From the NCBI RefSeq assembly GCF_000939975.1, contig NZ_LK391969.1, positions 838,693 through 902,692 on the forward strand: a DNA stretch of 64,000 bases, read 5' to 3'. The stretch is from Pseudomonas saudimassiliensis (GTDB lineage: Bacteria > Pseudomonadota > Gammaproteobacteria > Pseudomonadales > Pseudomonadaceae). The notes under the pieces were generated by a model, which was not told the origin of the DNA, did no database searches, and saw only the letters and a program-made list of their open reading frames with translations. Shown in pieces: positions 34,688 through 44,552 of the stretch (position 1 is the stretch's first letter; every line of letters begins with the position of its first letter). The translations under genes were made by a program, and so were the position numbers.

Positions 34688-35878
34688 TCACTTGGCTTCC
34701 GGCAGGCCAAGCACACGCTTGGCGATCACGTTCAACTGCACTTCCGATGAACCACCGGCAATGGTCTGGGCAAAACTCATCAACCAGGCGCCGGTCAGAT
34801 CCAGCTCACGCTGGTCGAAGCCCTCCCCTTCCCATCCCAGGGCGTGATTGCCCATGATCTCCAGCAACAACTCGAACTTGCTGCGCTCCTGCTCGGTATG
34901 AACCAGTTTGGCGATGGCCATCAGACCCGACGCGTCCTGTCGGGCACGCAGGGTGTCGTAGATCCGGCGGTTGGTCAGGCGGAAGGCCTCTTCCTCCATC
35001 AGGCAGGCAATGGCGCGCTGCTGCAGCACGGTTTCCGCGGTCGTTTGCGGCGCTCCCAGGTATTTCTGCACGAACTCGTCGAGATCGAAATGGGTCGGCA
35101 ACGCCGACTCGCTGAATTTGGACATGGCTGCGCGCTCGTGCTGCAGCAGCGCCTTGCCCAGCGCCCAACCGCCATTCAGCTCGCCGATCAGCTGCGTGCG
35201 CGGGACCCGGACGTTGTCGAAGAACACCTGGCAGAAGCTGGACTTGCCGCTGATCAGGTCGATCGGCGCAACCGTTACTCCGGGTGAGGTCATGTCCAGC
35301 ACGATGAGGCTGATGCCGGCCTGCTTGGGCTCCATCGGACCGGTGCGCACCAGCGCGTACATCCAGTCGGATTTGTTGCCGTAGGAGGTCCATATCTTGG
35401 TGCCATTGATGACGAAGTCATCGCCATCGAGCACGGCCGAGGTGCGCAGGCTGGCCAGGTCGGAGCCGGCGTTGGGCTCGGAGAAGCCCTGGCACCAGCG
35501 GATCTCGCCCCGCGCCATGGGCGGCAGGAAGCGCTGTTTCTGCTCTTCGCTGGCAAACTCCAGCAGCACCGGCCCGAGCATCCAGATACCCAGGTTGATC
35601 TGCGGCGGGCGGCAATGCAGGCGACGCATTTCTCCATCGAGAATGGCTACCTGCTGCGGATTCAGCCCACCGCCGCCGTATTCCACCGGCCAGTCGGGGC
35701 AGAACCAGCCCTTGTCGCGCATGCGTTCGAACCACAGGCGCTGGTCCTCATGCTTGAATTCCACGGTGCGCCCGCCCCAGACCATCTCGTCGGAGGGCAT
35801 GGGTGTGCGCATGGAAGGCGGGCAGTTGCTCTCGAGCCAGGCACGGGTTTCCTGGCGAAATGCTTCTAGCTCATTCAT
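34688..35878 (-). CDS. Acyl-CoA dehydrogenase, long subunit
   Basis: A 396-aa dehydrogenase with CQGFSEPNAGSDLASLRTSA, VINGTKIWTSYGNKSDWMYAL and the C-terminal QTIAGGSSEVQLNVIAKRVLGLP. The usual Y-x-G-T-x-E is here I-A-G-G-S-S-E, keeping the Glu. It is the first gene of a five-gene operon (two dehydrogenase subunits, ligase, SDR, transporter) under module 6, a set that makes sense as a side-chain beta-oxidation unit. Resembles the larger subunits of Scd1AB-like or FadE26/28-like enzymes; assignment to one is not possible here. Confidence 0.89.
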   Translation of the reverse strand: MNELEAFRQETRAWLESNCPPSMRTPMPSDEMVWGGRTVEFKHEDQRLWFERMRDKGWFCPDWPVEYGGGGLNPQQVAILDGEMRRLHCRPPQINLGIWMLGPVLLEFASEEQKQRFLPPMARGEIRWCQGFSEPNAGSDLASLRTSAVLDGDDFVINGTKIWTSYGNKSDWMYALVRTGPMEPKQAGISLIVLDMTSPGVTVAPIDLISGKSSFCQVFFDNVRVPRTQLIGELNGGWALGKALLQHERAAMSKFSESALPTHFDLDEFVQKYLGAPQTTAETVLQQRAIACLMEEEAFRLTNRRIYDTLRARQDASGLMAIAKLVHTEQERSKFELLLEIMGNHALGWEGEGFDQRELDLTGAWLMSFAQTIAGGSSEVQLNVIAKRVLGLPEAK

Positions 35879-35936
35879 CGTGTTACCTGCTTGTTGTTTT
35901 GCACCGGGCCGTGAATCCGTCGCCGGTCATGGGTCA

Positions 35937-35981
35937 ACTCTAACCCCGGCCCGGAACCCGCCAATCGTCCGGACGGACGAG
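35937..35981 (-). promoter_or_regulatory. Operator-promoter module 6
   Basis: ATCGTCCGGACGGACGAG at 35964-35981 has the centre changed to CGGACG but keeps both TCGTC and GACGA arms. TAGAGT (35942-35937) begins 21 nt later on the minus strand. The first codon of the dehydrogenase operon is at 35878. Confidence 0.7.
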
Positions 35982-36000
35982 ATGGCGGGACGAGCGCTGT

Positions 36001-37479
36001 TCAGTTGGCGGAAGCGGCGTGGCGGCCGGCCAGCCGCCCGAAGAAGGTGGAATCACCCAATGACAGGCCCGAGGCGTACCCCTCGCCCCAGCGCGGCAGG
36101 CCGCAGGCAGTGCGACCGGCGGCGTAGAGCCCGGCGATCGGCTGGCCGTCCGCGTCCAGTACCTCGCCACTGGGCCGGGTCGCCAGTCCGCCGAGGGTAA
36201 AGGCGTGGGCCTGGAAGTCGCCCTGGCAATAGCTCAGCGCGGCGAACGGCGGCTCGGTCAGCGGGCGCAGCCACTCGGCCGTCTTGTGGAAATAGGGATC
36301 GCGCCCCTCCCCTGCCAGCCGATTGAACTCCTCGACCGTATGCACCAGGGCGCCGGCCGGCAGCCCCAGCTCCTGCTCAACCTCTTCCCAGCTCTCACCC
36401 ACCGCTGCTACCGGGATATCCGGCTGGATGACCGGCCGGCCGAAGGTCTCGTTATCGACCAGCAGCCAGGCGCGCCCGTTGGGCTGGCGCAGCACATGGT
36501 GCGCGACCCGCCCGTGATAGCAGTCCTCATTGACGAAACGCTGGCCGCGCTCGTTGACGAAAATGCCCTGGACCAGCGAGGCGGGTGGGAAGAACGGCAG
36601 GGTGGCGAAAAACTCCTGCATGTTCAGGGTAGCGGCACCCACGCTCATGCCCATGCGAATACCCGAGCCGTCATCGTTGCCGGCACTGACCTGCAACTCG
36701 CAGTCCAGCGCAGCGGGAACGAAGCGCTGGACCATCGCGCGGTTGCCAATGAAGCCGCCGGCGCAGAGGATTACCCCCCGCCGCGCCCGGATAAAACGCG
36801 GGCTGCCGGATTCCCGGGTAACTATTCCGACCACCCGCTGCTGCTCATCCACGACCAGCGCCAGGGCCCGGCTGTCATAGCGCACCTGGGCACCCAGCGC
36901 TTCGGCACGGGCACAGAGAATACCCATCAGCACCTGACCGCCCCCCCAACCCACGAACTGCACCGTGTGTCCCCGGGGCGCCGGCCTGGCCTGCTCCACA
37001 TAGGGCCAGGCCTTCTCATTGCCCGACCACAGCAGGGTATCGTCGGTGGGCGGTTCTATCCATTTTCCCGGCAGGTAGGTGCCCTTGAAGGGCACCCCCT
37101 GGTCACGCAGCCAGTTGAAATGCGCGACACCGCTGTCGGCATAGAGGGCCACCCGTTCGGCATCGGCAGCCGGGCCGCCAGCCAGCATCAGGTACTGCTG
37201 GAAATCCTCGGTGGCATCCTCGAAGCCATGCTCGCGCTGCACGTCGGTGCCGCCATTGCCGCCGACGTAGACCTCGCCGCCCGACAGGCTGGCGCTACCG
37301 CCGCCGACGCCGGCCACCTCCAGCACCACCACCTCGGCACCCGCCTCGCACGCTTCGATCGCGGCACAGGCACCGGCAGCGCCAAAGCCCACCACTACCA
37401 CATCGGTTTCCTGGTCCCAATGGGGTACCTGGGCCAGCGGGCAGGCACGGCCGGGGGAATAAGTCTTGTCAGCAAGCAT
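36001..37479 (-). CDS. FAD-dependent dehydrogenase of the KstD/fumarate-reductase family
   Basis: A 492-aa flavoprotein. The FAD Rossmann motif is DVVVVGFGAAGACAAIEACE (about residues 25-44), followed by GGGSASLSGGEVYVGG and, near the C-terminus, GLYAAGRTACGLPRWGEGYASGLSLGDSTFFGRLAG. This is the 3-ketosteroid dehydrogenase/flavocytochrome c-like superfamily. The C-terminal block differs from the Y-PGPG-IT pattern I recall for delta1-KstD, so it may be a delta4-type or other ketosteroid or enone dehydrogenase. It follows the flavin oxidoreductase gene after 35 nt under module 7. No signal peptide or haem-binding motif is present. Confidence 0.82.
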   Translation of the reverse strand: MLADKTYSPGRACPLAQVPHWDQETDVVVVGFGAAGACAAIEACEAGAEVVVLEVAGVGGGSASLSGGEVYVGGNGGTDVQREHGFEDATEDFQQYLMLAGGPAADAERVALYADSGVAHFNWLRDQGVPFKGTYLPGKWIEPPTDDTLLWSGNEKAWPYVEQARPAPRGHTVQFVGWGGGQVLMGILCARAEALGAQVRYDSRALALVVDEQQRVVGIVTRESGSPRFIRARRGVILCAGGFIGNRAMVQRFVPAALDCELQVSAGNDDGSGIRMGMSVGAATLNMQEFFATLPFFPPASLVQGIFVNERGQRFVNEDCYHGRVAHHVLRQPNGRAWLLVDNETFGRPVIQPDIPVAAVGESWEEVEQELGLPAGALVHTVEEFNRLAGEGRDPYFHKTAEWLRPLTEPPFAALSYCQGDFQAHAFTLGGLATRPSGEVLDADGQPIAGLYAAGRTACGLPRWGEGYASGLSLGDSTFFGRLAGRHAASAN

Positions 37480-37514
37480 TGCAGCGTCCTTCTATGTTGT
37501 TGTTATGGGAATCT

Positions 37515-38750
37515 TCAACCGGCGGCAGGCGTGCGGTTGAGCACCACATTACCCGGTCCGTTGAGCACGCAGCTGGTGCCCCCTTCGGTATACATCATGG
37601 TCACGCAGCGGTTGCAGGCCGTGCAGCCGCTGCGCTCGAGCTGCCCGTCGCGCAGGCGGTTGACCCAGCCTGGGTCATGGATCAGTACCCGCCCCATGGC
37701 GACCGTATCGAACCCTTCTTCCATCAGCTGCGCCACGCCCTGCGCCGACGTCACGCCACCCAGGTAGGCCAGCGGGATGTCCACGGCGGCGCGGATGCGG
37801 CGGGCGTGTTCCAGCAGATAGAGTTCACGGAAGGGCACCGGCTTCTCGACCAGCGATTGCACGAACATCGCCGCCTTCATCACCGGATTGGTCACCACCG
37901 CCCGGTTCTCCGGCGGAAAGGACGAGCCGAACATGGTGGTGATCGACTCGGCATTCAGGCCGGCGCTGAGGACCAGCAGATGCGCCCCTTCGGCAGCCAG
38001 CCCACGGGCGATCTGCACCCCGTCCTCGATGCTGTTACCGCCGCGCACTCCCTCGGTAATGCTGAACTTGCAGATCACCGCCAGCTCATCGCCGACCGCG
38101 TCCAGCACCTGACGCAGCACCTGACGGGGAAAGCGCAGCCGGTTGGCCAGGCTGCCGCCATAATCATCCCGCCGTTTGTTGTAGAGCGGCGAGAGGAACT
38201 GGCTGAGCAGATAGCCGTGGCCCATGTGAATTTCGACCGCGTCAAATCCGGCCTCCCGGGCCAGCCGGGCCCCGTTGGCAAAGTCCGCTGCGACCCGCTG
38301 CATATCCGCCACGCTCATTTCGCGCTTGAGATATTGCCCGCTCATCAAGCCGATCTTGTTGAAGCCCCCGCTGGCCGACAGCGGCCGGCCCTGCCCTGGT
38401 GGCTGGATAAAGGTAAAACAACCACCATGGGTGATCTGCGCCGAGACTGCGCCGTTTTCCCTGTGCACGGCGTCGGTCAGCGCCCGCAGGTGCGGCAGCG
38501 TGGCGCGATCCAGGCAGATCTGGTTGGGCAAGGTGCAACCATCGGCGCTGACGGCGCAATAAGCCACCGTGGTCAGGCCGACGCCACCGGCGGCCATGGC
38601 CGCATGGAATTGCACCAGTTGACGCGAGGGCACCCCATCCGGGGACATACCCTCATTGGTAGCAGACTTGATGAAGCGGCTGCGCAGGGTCAGCGGACCG
38701 ATACTGAGCGGTGTATAAGCCTGGGATAATGGTTGTTCGATGCGTGCCAT
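37515..38750 (-). CDS. NADH:flavin oxidoreductase with Fe-S motif, lacking the C-terminal FAD/NAD domains
   Basis: A 411-aa OYE-type barrel. The start MARIEQPLSQ at 38750 has CCGGAG upstream. It has RFIKSATNEGMSPDG, EIHMGHGYLLSQFLSP (His-x-x-His) and RRDDYGGSLANRLRF. The C-terminal segment GCTACNRCVTMMYTEGGTSC has the Cys spacing of the [4Fe-4S] site of 2,4-dienoyl-CoA reductases, but the protein ends soon after, without the pyridine-nucleotide domains. Electrons would have to come from a partner, possibly the KstD-like flavoprotein 35 nt downstream. Likely reduces an enone or dienoyl intermediate. Confidence 0.85.
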   Translation of the reverse strand: MARIEQPLSQAYTPLSIGPLTLRSRFIKSATNEGMSPDGVPSRQLVQFHAAMAAGGVGLTTVAYCAVSADGCTLPNQICLDRATLPHLRALTDAVHRENGAVSAQITHGGCFTFIQPPGQGRPLSASGGFNKIGLMSGQYLKREMSVADMQRVAADFANGARLAREAGFDAVEIHMGHGYLLSQFLSPLYNKRRDDYGGSLANRLRFPRQVLRQVLDAVGDELAVICKFSITEGVRGGNSIEDGVQIARGLAAEGAHLLVLSAGLNAESITTMFGSSFPPENRAVVTNPVMKAAMFVQSLVEKPVPFRELYLLEHARRIRAAVDIPLAYLGGVTSAQGVAQLMEEGFDTVAMGRVLIHDPGWVNRLRDGQLERSGCTACNRCVTMMYTEGGTSCVLNGPGNVVLNRTPAAG

Positions 38751-38837
38751 GCCGAGCTCCGGAGCGGATCGACAGCAGCCGGCCAGGCAGGCCCGTGAGG
38801 ACGGCTCGACCGACACTGTCTAGCGTGAATGGCATCG

Positions 38838-38882
38838 ATTCTGGAAAGTCCGCTGGGGACCGGCATCGTCTGATCAGACGAG
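38838..38882 (-). promoter_or_regulatory. Operator-promoter module 7 (best palindrome)
   Basis: ATCGTCTGATCAGACGAG at 38865-38882 contains the perfect 16-bp dyad TCGTCTGATCAGACGA. CAGAAT (38843-38838) begins 21 nt later on the minus strand; the flavin oxidoreductase start codon is at 38750. It marks the right end of the regulated island. Confidence 0.77.
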
Positions 38883-38931
38883 GAGAAGGAAAGTGCTGCG
38901 GAGAAACTGGTAAAACCCTATCCTACAAACG

Positions 38932-38965
38932 AAAAAAGGGGCGGAATGATCCGCCCCCACTTTTT
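38932..38965. terminator. Bidirectional intrinsic terminator at the island edge
   Basis: Perfect 8-bp stem GGGGCGGA (38938-38945) and TCCGCCCC (38950-38957), with six A on the left flank and five T on the right, so it can work on both strands. It is strongest on the minus strand, where the hairpin runs straight into TTTTTT. It shields module 7 from leftward transcripts coming from the groEL side. Confidence 0.8.
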
Positions 38966-39421
38966 CTATCCCTAATGCCTTCCATGACCCAGCCATCCCG
39001 GCTGCCACCCTCCTGATGCTCCCTTAGCTCAAGCTCCCTGCCGACCAGCGCATTCCGTCGCGCATGGACACATAGTACCCGGAAACGATCCCGAAGCAAT
39101 CTCGAAAATCGTCTCACCCCTTTGGGTTATGAGGAAAATAAATAAGCAAATTCAAAGGCTTACTATTTTACGCCGGACAAAAATCCGCCTCATCTCACAG
39201 CAACTGACCAAGACGGCTTACACGCGGCATAGTCAATGTCTTACACGAAGCGATTAATACAAGGGAATTGCTCAATCCAAAGAGATCGGTGCGTACGTGC
39301 TTACATTATCTCTGCAAGCCTTTACGCTGGTACGCCCCTGCTACGACACGCCGTGAATACCAGCACAGCCTCGCAAGGCGTTATAGCAGCGGCGGCTCCA
39401 CACCCCTCCCTGACGCCCAAT
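38966..39421. other. AT-rich gene-free spacer between the catabolic island and groEL
   Basis: About 455 nt with no convincing gene. The middle (39118-39300) is clearly AT-richer than the rest of the window, for example TGAGGAAAATAAATAAGC. The short frames here have no ribosome-binding site and overlap the flanking terminators. It lies between two intrinsic terminators and at the change from catabolic to conserved genes, so it may be an insertion scar, or house a small minus-strand transcript ending at 38932. No tRNA or direct repeat typical of an attachment site was seen. Confidence 0.5.
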
Positions 39422-39454
39422 AAAAAACCCGCCCCTGCGAACAGGGACGGGTTT
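39422..39454 (-). terminator. Intrinsic terminator of groESL
   Basis: The minus-strand stem pairs AACCCG-CCCTG with CAGGG-CGGGTT (one unpaired base on each side, CGAA-type loop) and is followed by six T before ATTGGG. It begins 22 nt after the groEL stop at 39476. Confidence 0.85.
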
Positions 39455-39475
39455 CGGTAACGCGGGTGGGACGAC

Positions 39476-41131
<1,656 letters not shown>

Positions 41132-41169
41132 TCAAATGAATTCGTTCAGGGGATCGGACTGGTGTGGCC

Positions 41170-41463
41170 TCAGCCTTCCAGGATGCCGTAGATTTCGGAT
41201 TCGCTCATCATCAGCAACTCTTCACCATCGATCTTGATGGTGCTGCTGCCGGAATAGGGTCCGAAAACAACCTTGTCGCCTTCTTTGACGGCCAGCGGAC
41301 GCACTTCACCATTGTCCAGCAGACGCCCGGTACCAACAGCAATGACCACGCCGGTGTTCGGTTTTTCTGCTGCAGAGCCAGGCAGAACGATACCGCCAGC
41401 GGTTTTTGTTTCTTCTTCGCTGCGACGAACGACTACGCGATCGTGTAACGGACGGATTTTCAT
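41170..41463 (-). CDS. groS: Co-chaperonin GroES (10 kDa)
   Basis: A 97-aa heptameric lid of GroEL. The sequence [20 protein letters not shown], the mobile-loop region [19 protein letters not shown] and the ending [10 protein letters not shown] are typical in length and motif. It is preceded by GGGAGAC for ribosome binding and by a leader of about 140 nt downstream of the sigma-32 promoter at 41610-41637. Confidence 0.99.
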   Translation of the reverse strand: MKIRPLHDRVVVRRSEEETKTAGGIVLPGSAAEKPNTGVVIAVGTGRLLDNGEVRPLAVKEGDKVVFGPYSGSSTIKIDGEELLMMSESEIYGILEG

Positions 41464-41567
41464 CGTTGTGAGTCTCCCAAATGAATGTCAAAGGCCGGCT
41501 TGCCGGCATTTCAAGTTAATCAGGCCTGTGGCCTGTGGGTCGTGCCGAAGCAACTCCCCTATCCAAC

Positions 41568-41593
41568 ACAGACTCCCGTCAATGGGCGTCTGT
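41568..41593 (-). promoter_or_regulatory. Stem-loop in the groESL 5' leader
   Basis: ACAGAC-CCC pairs with GGG-GTCTGT (nine pairs, one 1x1 mismatch, six-base loop). It would be about 10 nt into the transcript from the sigma-32 promoter. It is not a CIRCE element (no TTAGCACTC). It may stabilise the mRNA or tune translation; no function is shown. Confidence 0.45.
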
Positions 41594-41609
41594 AAAACTG
41601 GTGCATTGT

Positions 41610-41637
41610 TTATGGGGCCCGGCAAATCCTTTTCAAG
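41610..41637 (-). promoter_or_regulatory. Sigma-32 (RpoH) heat-shock promoter of groESL
   Basis: On the minus strand CTTGAAA (41637-41631) is followed after 13 nt by CCCCATAA (41617-41610), very close to the RpoH consensus CTTGAAA - CCCCATNT. The position, between the fxsA stop and groES, fits a heat-shock start near 41603. Confidence 0.88.
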
Positions 41638-41657
41638 GGGGCCGGCGCCAACTTTTT

Positions 41658-42110
41658 TTACGGCCGGTTCAATCGGCGGTCGTCGTCGGTCGGGGCCGGC
41701 CGCTCGGCCTCCCATTCACCCTCGATGATGGTATGTTCGCCGCGACGGTACATGCGCGGGCCGTCCTGGTCGTCCGGACCGGAACCACCGCCACGGTGCA
41801 GCAGCGCCAGCACCAGGCAGGGGATGGCCAGCACATCGCTGACCAGACCGGGGAAGGCAATCAGCACCCCCGCCAGCACGCCCCACATGCCCGACTTGAG
41901 CACATTGAACGGGCTGCGGTTATTGATCATCTGCTGTTGCAACCGTTGCAGCATGCCCCAGCCGTTACGCTGGATCAGCATCAGGCCGGCAATACCGGTA
42001 AACAGCACCCACAACAACGTCCAACCAACCCCGACCCGCTGACCGAGCAGGATCAGGCTCGCCAGTTCGATCAGCGGCAGTGCCAACAGCAATATGCGCA
42101 ACAGGGGCAT
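41658..42110 (-). CDS. fxsA: FxsA family membrane protein
   Basis: A 150-aa inner-membrane protein beginning MPLLRILLLALPLIELASLI, with four hydrophobic segments in residues 1-105 (including WTLLWVLFTGIAGLMLIQRNG and GVLAGVLIAFPGLVSDVLAIPCLVLALL) and a charged cytoplasmic tail of 45 residues. The Q-R-N-G-W and FPGLVSD motifs are family hallmarks. In E. coli FxsA overexpression relieves exclusion of phage T7 by F plasmid; the cellular role is unclear. Gene order fxsA-groES-groEL is common in pseudomonads. Confidence 0.9.
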   Translation of the reverse strand: MPLLRILLLALPLIELASLILLGQRVGVGWTLLWVLFTGIAGLMLIQRNGWGMLQRLQQQMINNRSPFNVLKSGMWGVLAGVLIAFPGLVSDVLAIPCLVLALLHRGGGSGPDDQDGPRMYRRGEHTIIEGEWEAERPAPTDDDRRLNRP

Positions 42111-42296
42111 GGCAACCTCGTGAATGGTGACAAAGTGTCTATATGGGGTTAGCGGAAATCGGTTTCAAGCCCGGCGCATGCCGGCACCCGCAACGACGAA
42201 CAGGTCAACCTGTGACTAAATTTACTCGCAGGGTATTCATAATATCGCCGGGTTGTTGCATTCTTGCGGCCCAAGAACAAACACAGGAGTAGTGAT

Positions 42297-43055
42297 ATGC
42301 AACTGCAAGACAGCGTGATCATCATCACCGGCGGCGGCCAGGGCCTGGGTCGGGCAATGGCTGAATACCTGGCGGGGCGCGGCGCGCGCCTGGCGCTGGT
42401 CGACCTGGACCAGAGCCGCCTGGACGAGGCGGTCAGCGCCTGCAAGACCGCCGGCGGCGACGCCCGCGCCTATGTCTGCAACGTGGCCAACGAAGACCAG
42501 GTGAGCGCCATGGTCAGCCAGGTGGCCAGCGACTTCGGCACCATCAACGGGCTGATCAACAACGCCGGCATCCTGCGCGACGGCCTGCTGCTCAAGGCCA
42601 GGGATGGCCAGATCCAGAAGATGCCCCTGAGCCAGTGGCAATCGGTGATCGACGTCAACCTGACCGGTGTGTTCCTGGGTACCCGCGAAGTGGCAGCGAA
42701 GATGGTCGAGCTGGGCAGCCAGGGGCTGATCATCAATATCTCGTCGATCTCCCGCGCCGGCAACATGGGGCAGTCCAACTACTCCGCGGCCAAGGCCGGT
42801 GTCGCGGCGCTGACCGTGGTCTGGGCCAAGGAACTGGCGCGCTACGGTATCCGCGTCGCGGGCATTGCGCCGGGCTTCATCGAGACCGAAATGACCGGGA
42901 GCATGAAACCCGAGGCGCTGGAGAAAATGACCGCGGGCATCCCCCTGCGGCGCATGGGCAAGCCGGAAGAGATCGCGCACTCGGCCGCCTACCTGTTCGA
43001 GAACGATTACTACAGCGGCCGCATCCTGGAGCTGGATGGAGGCCTGCGTCTGTAA
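42297..43055 (+). CDS. Short-chain dehydrogenase/reductase (FabG-like)
   Basis: A 252-aa SDR. The ATG at 42297 ([20 protein letters not shown]) follows ACAGGAG. It has [12 protein letters not shown], catalytic [20 protein letters not shown] (Ser, Tyr, Lys) and [14 protein letters not shown], like 3-oxoacyl-ACP reductases. It is divergent from fxsA, in the place of the conserved P. aeruginosa oxidoreductase next to groESL as I remember it, so it is probably a core gene and not part of the catabolic island; no palindrome lies upstream. A 30-nt insertion after NNAGILRDG ([13 protein letters not shown]) fits that subgroup. Confidence 0.87.
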   Translation: MQLQDSVIIITGGGQGLGRAMAEYLAGRGARLALVDLDQSRLDEAVSACKTAGGDARAYVCNVANEDQVSAMVSQVASDFGTINGLINNAGILRDGLLLKARDGQIQKMPLSQWQSVIDVNLTGVFLGTREVAAKMVELGSQGLIINISSISRAGNMGQSNYSAAKAGVAALTVVWAKELARYGIRVAGIAPGFIETEMTGSMKPEALEKMTAGIPLRRMGKPEEIAHSAAYLFENDYYSGRILELDGGLRL

Positions 43056-43071
43056 TGACGCCCCGCTCCGG

Positions 43072-43116
43072 CATGGGGCTGCCCCAGCACGGGCTGCCCC
43101 AGCATGGGCTGACCCA
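43072..43116. repeat. Short GC-rich tandem repeat between convergent genes
   Basis: Three imperfect 15-16-nt units of the form CAYGGGCTGCCCCAG lie between the SDR stop and the DUF481 stop. GGGGCTGCCCC can form a small hairpin and may help to terminate either gene. Confidence 0.5.
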
Positions 43117-43119
43117 ACG

Positions 43120-44130
43120 TTACCAGTTGACGCCGAAGCCAACCTTGTAGCGGGTCTCGTTGCGACTTTTCTCATCCGAGCTGTTGTAGTAGTCCCATTC
43201 GGTCATCAGGCTCAGCGAGGCCCAGCTGTTGAGCAGGTAACGCAACCCCAGTTCGGCGTCGACGATGTAATTCACGGCGTCGTTGTGGGGGATCAGGGTT
43301 TCGGCGTTGTGTACCAGCTGGAAGCGCTTGCCCAGCAGGAAGCGCCGATAATCCCAGGCCAGGCCCACACCGTTATTAACGCTGTCGTCGCCATCCCGGC
43401 CGTCGATGCGCATATGCTCGAGGCGGGCGGAGGTCTCGAAGCGGCCCAGGGCGTTGTTCCACCACTCGTAACCCGGACCGGAACCCAGCTGCATCTGCCG
43501 CTCCACTTCGCCCAGGTGGTCACGCTGGTAACCGAGCCGGTTCTGCCAGAACCACTTCTCATCGAAGAACCAGCTCAGGGTGTAATCCGATTCCCAGAAG
43601 TGGCGGGTCTTGATGTCATCGCGATAGTCGCGCTCGAAGTCACCGGCAAAGGCATGCCGCCAGTCGCCGTGACGCGCCTCGGTGGACACATCCACGTCCA
43701 GGTCTCGCTTCTTCGAGTCGGTGTTCTCCAGTTCCAGCGACAGGTCGACCCGGCCATCCCAGACCCAGTCCTCGATCACCGGCTGCGGCTCCATCAGCTG
43801 TCGCAGCTGCGACAGCTGGAAGGCCTGGGGCTGCGGCTCGCCATTGACCAGAAAGATCTCCCCGGCGGTCTCGGACGGTTGAATGCGGCGCGCCCGCTGC
43901 GTATTGTCGCTGGTCTTGACCAGCAGTTGCCGATCACTCTCCAGGGTGCGGATACGGTCTACCCTGACCGAGACCTGGCCGGCAAACTCGGTCTGGATGA
44001 CCAGCTTGTTGCCTTCCATGACCTCGATTCGGCCGGTGAGCCGGTCGCCGTTATCCAGCCAGATGGTATCGGCGACGGCGGGGAGTGCGAACAACAGGGA
44101 CAGCAACAGCAGACAGCGTGACTTCAGCAT
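43120..44130 (-). CDS. DUF481 family outer-membrane protein
   Basis: A 336-aa exported protein. The start MLKSRCLLLLSLLFALPAVA at 44130 gives a clean signal peptide cleaved after AVA; the longer frame puts the hydrophobic stretch inside. An N-terminal segment (TIWLDNGDRLTGRIEVMEGN ... VSVRVDRIRTLES) resembles the small beta-domain seen before DUF481 barrels. The C-terminal two thirds show alternating aromatic strands (WRHAFAGDFERDYRDDIKTR, YLLNSWASLSLMTEWDYYN) ending in NETRYKVGFGVNW, a typical barrel terminus. Homologues (YdiY type) are salt- or acid-induced outer-membrane proteins of unknown function. Confidence 0.88.
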   Translation of the reverse strand: MLKSRCLLLLSLLFALPAVADTIWLDNGDRLTGRIEVMEGNKLVIQTEFAGQVSVRVDRIRTLESDRQLLVKTSDNTQRARRIQPSETAGEIFLVNGEPQPQAFQLSQLRQLMEPQPVIEDWVWDGRVDLSLELENTDSKKRDLDVDVSTEARHGDWRHAFAGDFERDYRDDIKTRHFWESDYTLSWFFDEKWFWQNRLGYQRDHLGEVERQMQLGSGPGYEWWNNALGRFETSARLEHMRIDGRDGDDSVNNGVGLAWDYRRFLLGKRFQLVHNAETLIPHNDAVNYIVDAELGLRYLLNSWASLSLMTEWDYYNSSDEKSRNETRYKVGFGVNW

Positions 44131-44179
44131 GCAGACCAACCTGGAAGTAAGTAAAAGGCAATAAAGAGAGGCATTATCC

Positions 44180-44545
44180 ATGACAGAAGGTTCCCCGGCA
44201 CCTGCTTGCGCTTCGTCTGCTGATGATGATCGCAAGCAGATGCTGTGGCAGGTATTGGCTGCCGTGCCGCCCGGCCGGGTAACCAGCTATGGCCGCCTGG
44301 CGCAATTGGCCGGCCTCGGGCGAGGCGCACGCCTGGTCGGACGTTGGCTCGGGCAGTTGCCGGAGGGTACCGCCCTGCCCTGGCACCGGGTATTGAACAG
44401 CCAAGGCCAGTTGTCGTTGCCGGCGGACAGCCCGTCCGGGCAGGAACAATATCAGCGACTCATGGCCGAAGGTGTCATCATTCGCAACCGGCGGGTGAAC
44501 ATGGCCCGCTTTGGCTGGCCCGATCCGCATACAGGCGACAAGTGA
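44180..44545 (+). CDS. Alkyltransferase-like (ATL) DNA-binding protein
   Basis: A 121-aa protein of the O6-alkylguanine-DNA alkyltransferase C-terminal domain family. The active-site PCHRV is replaced by P-W68-H-R-V (ALPWHRVLNSQG), the defining change of ATL proteins, which bind O6-alkylguanine and hand the lesion to nucleotide excision repair without removing the alkyl group. The helix-turn-helix region VTSYGRLAQLAGLGRGARLVG is intact. It is 7 nt upstream of ampG and divergent from the DUF481 gene. Confidence 0.9.
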   Translation: MTEGSPAPACASSADDDRKQMLWQVLAAVPPGRVTSYGRLAQLAGLGRGARLVGRWLGQLPEGTALPWHRVLNSQGQLSLPADSPSGQEQYQRLMAEGVIIRNRRVNMARFGWPDPHTGDK

Positions 44546-44552
44546 CTACACC

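Noticed and set aside
38923..39117. A 64-codon minus-strand frame after the groEL terminator
   Set aside because: Its end is the intrinsic terminator hairpin and its composition is Arg-rich; more likely non-coding.
39236..39460. A 74-codon plus-strand frame in the AT-rich spacer
   Set aside because: No ribosome-binding site, no recognisable motif, and it runs across the groEL terminator.
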